DNA of 64,000 nt, from assembly GCF_007748035.1 (NCBI RefSeq), contig NZ_CP036278.1, positions 2,108,001 through 2,172,000 of the forward strand. Direction: 5' to 3'. The notes below the pieces were generated by a model. The model was not told the origin of the DNA, made no database searches, and saw only the letters and a list, made by a program, of their open reading frames with translations. Positions 63,122-64,000 of this stretch are shown here, piece after piece; position 1 is the first letter of the stretch; each line of letters begins with the position of its first letter. This stretch comes from Aeoliella mucimassa. Lineage in GTDB: Bacteria > Planctomycetota > Planctomycetia > Pirellulales > Lacipirellulaceae. Both the position numbers and the translations under genes were made by a program.

Positions 63122-64000
63122 ATGCAGCAAGTTCTCGCTGGTCGTTCTGGCCTTTTACGTTTGGCTGTTGCCAGTCTCTCTGTCGTCGTGCTGGTAGGGC
63201 CCGCGCTAGCTCGTCCCACCGAGCCATCGGCCACCGACCGGCAAATTGCCCTCGCCGTGTCGATTTTGATGGAGCAGCAACACCTGACTCAACGCAAAAT
63301 CGACGATCAGGCCTCGGAACGTTGCCTGCAATCGATGCTCAAGACGCTGGATCCGCTGAAGTTGTACTTCTATCAGTCGGACGTCGATGAGTTCGCCGGT
63401 AGCGAACATGAACTCGACGACATGGTGCGTCGCGGCGATATCAAAATGGCCTACCGCATTTTCGACCGCTTCCTGCAGCGTGTCGACGAGCGGATTACCA
63501 TGGCGCTGAAGGAAGTAGACGTCGATCACGACTTCACGCTCGATGAAGAGATGGTTCGCGATGCTGACGCAGCGACCTACGCCAAGACCCCCGAAGAAGC
63601 CCAAGACAAATGGCGTCGCCGGGTGAAGTACGAAGTGCTGAACCTGATCGCCGACGACATGGACATCGACGCGATTCGCGAGAAGCTGCGTCGTCGTTAC
63701 ACCAGCATTGGCAAGCGTTGGGAGCAAACCAGCAACGACGAGTTGATGGAAATGTACCTGACTGCGATGACCACGGGTTTCGATCCTCACTCCACTTACA
63801 TGTCGCCGACGACGCTCGACAACTTCGAGATTCATATGCGACTCAAGCTCGATGGCATTGGTGCTTCGCTTCGTAGCGAAGATGGTTACACCAAGGTGCA
63901 CCAGATCATCGCTGGCGGTGCTGCCGATCAGGATGGTCGCCTGAAGGGTGGCGACGAGATCGTTGGCGTTGGCCAGGGTTCCGATGGCGAGATCGAAGAC
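63122..64000 (+). CDS. Tail-specific (Prc/Ctp) carboxy-terminal processing protease, partial
   Basis: The gene runs off the right edge with 293 codons visible. A signal peptide (residues 1-30, LAVASLSVVVLVGPALA) is present. The N-terminal Prc domain shows QHLTQRKIDDQASERCLQSMLKTLDPLKLYFYQSDVDEF. The PDZ domain begins at LKLDGIGASLRSEDG and VHQIIAGGAADQDGRLKGGDEIVGVGQ. The Ser/Lys catalytic site would lie beyond the edge. Prc-type proteases degrade or process periplasmic proteins. AGGAAC lies upstream of the ATG at 63122. Confidence 0.93.
   Translation, partial: MQQVLAGRSGLLRLAVASLSVVVLVGPALARPTEPSATDRQIALAVSILMEQQHLTQRKIDDQASERCLQSMLKTLDPLKLYFYQSDVDEFAGSEHELDDMVRRGDIKMAYRIFDRFLQRVDERITMALKEVDVDHDFTLDEEMVRDADAATYAKTPEEAQDKWRRRVKYEVLNLIADDMDIDAIREKLRRRYTSIGKRWEQTSNDELMEMYLTAMTTGFDPHSTYMSPTTLDNFEIHMRLKLDGIGASLRSEDGYTKVHQIIAGGAADQDGRLKGGDEIVGVGQGSDGEIED

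Overview
The window looks like chromosomal DNA of a planctomycete, most likely order Pirellulales. The pointers are a PEP-CTERM protein with dockerin-like calcium loops and HAF-type repeats, a sulfatase and an SUMF1-type protein, Tat-exported Gfo/Idh/MocA oxidoreductases, a PQQ-type beta-propeller protein, a stand-alone RNA polymerase alpha-CTD protein, a NagB/PIG-L fusion, and many secreted proteins with no known function. Most of it is GC-rich single-copy genes; two lower-GC stretches (about 36.4-38.3 kb and 53.5-56.7 kb) stand out as acquired DNA. No species can be named from the sequence alone.

Layout. 0-6 kb: a PQQ-propeller protein cut by the window edge, a Ser/Glu-tailed protein carrying a hexanucleotide microsatellite, a 634-aa unknown, a YggS-family protein and ispG. 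6-11.5 kb: a Cys/Tyr-rich secreted protein, a four-gene minus-strand run (RlmM-like methyltransferase, DUF3592-like membrane protein, arrestin-like protein, P-loop ATPase), and msrB. 11.5-18 kb: a solitary D12 DNA methyltransferase, a UvrD/PcrA helicase, the alpha-CTD protein, and a GNAT / Rieske / lipid acyltransferase group. 19-26.5 kb: housekeeping genes (trmL-like, murB, an FtsQ-like gene, csrA, an isochorismatase, hslVU, tsaE). 26.6-36.3 kb: small unknowns, a serpin-like lipoprotein, the PEP-CTERM protein, an alpha-L-fucosidase split by an insertion sequence, and a membrane-bound glycerophosphodiesterase. 36.4-38.3 kb: a low-GC gene for a zinc-ribbon/membrane/coiled-coil/T5orf172 (GIY-YIG) protein. 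38.9-44.4 kb: a four-gene sugar operon (TIM-barrel isomerase, Gfo/Idh oxidoreductase, SUMF1-like protein, NagB/PIG-L fusion). 44.6-48.5 kb: a membrane protein, threonine aldolase and hisD. 49.6-52.4 kb: a chemotaxis cluster (CheX, CheY, STAS, CheY, CheA) whose cheA is cut by a second copy of the same insertion sequence. 53.5-56.8 kb: the remains of an integrative element (serine-recombinase-like protein, small HTH-like protein, tyrosine integrase) next to tRNA-Gln. 57-64 kb: a secreted alpha/beta hydrolase, an FHA-GAF-PP2C phosphatase, a sulfatase, two small unknowns, and the start of a Prc/Ctp tail-specific protease.

Three things matter most. (1) Two 1035-bp IS5-like copies with identical transposase translations have damaged the genome differently. 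One is a clean insertion with a 9-bp target duplication that splits the fucosidase. The other lacks a duplication and ends cheA against unrelated DNA, which suggests an IS-adjacent deletion removed the rest of the chemotaxis operon and perhaps the far end of the integrative element. (2) A roughly 490-bp intergenic sequence rich in AATAGATTCCCAT boxes occurs twice, 20 kb apart and in opposite orientation, and matches no element type I recognise. (3) Several proteins are unusual architectures: a serpin-like lipoprotein, an arrestin-like protein coupled to a small ATPase, a membrane-tethered T5orf172 protein, and helically phased 11-bp repeats upstream of the integrase.
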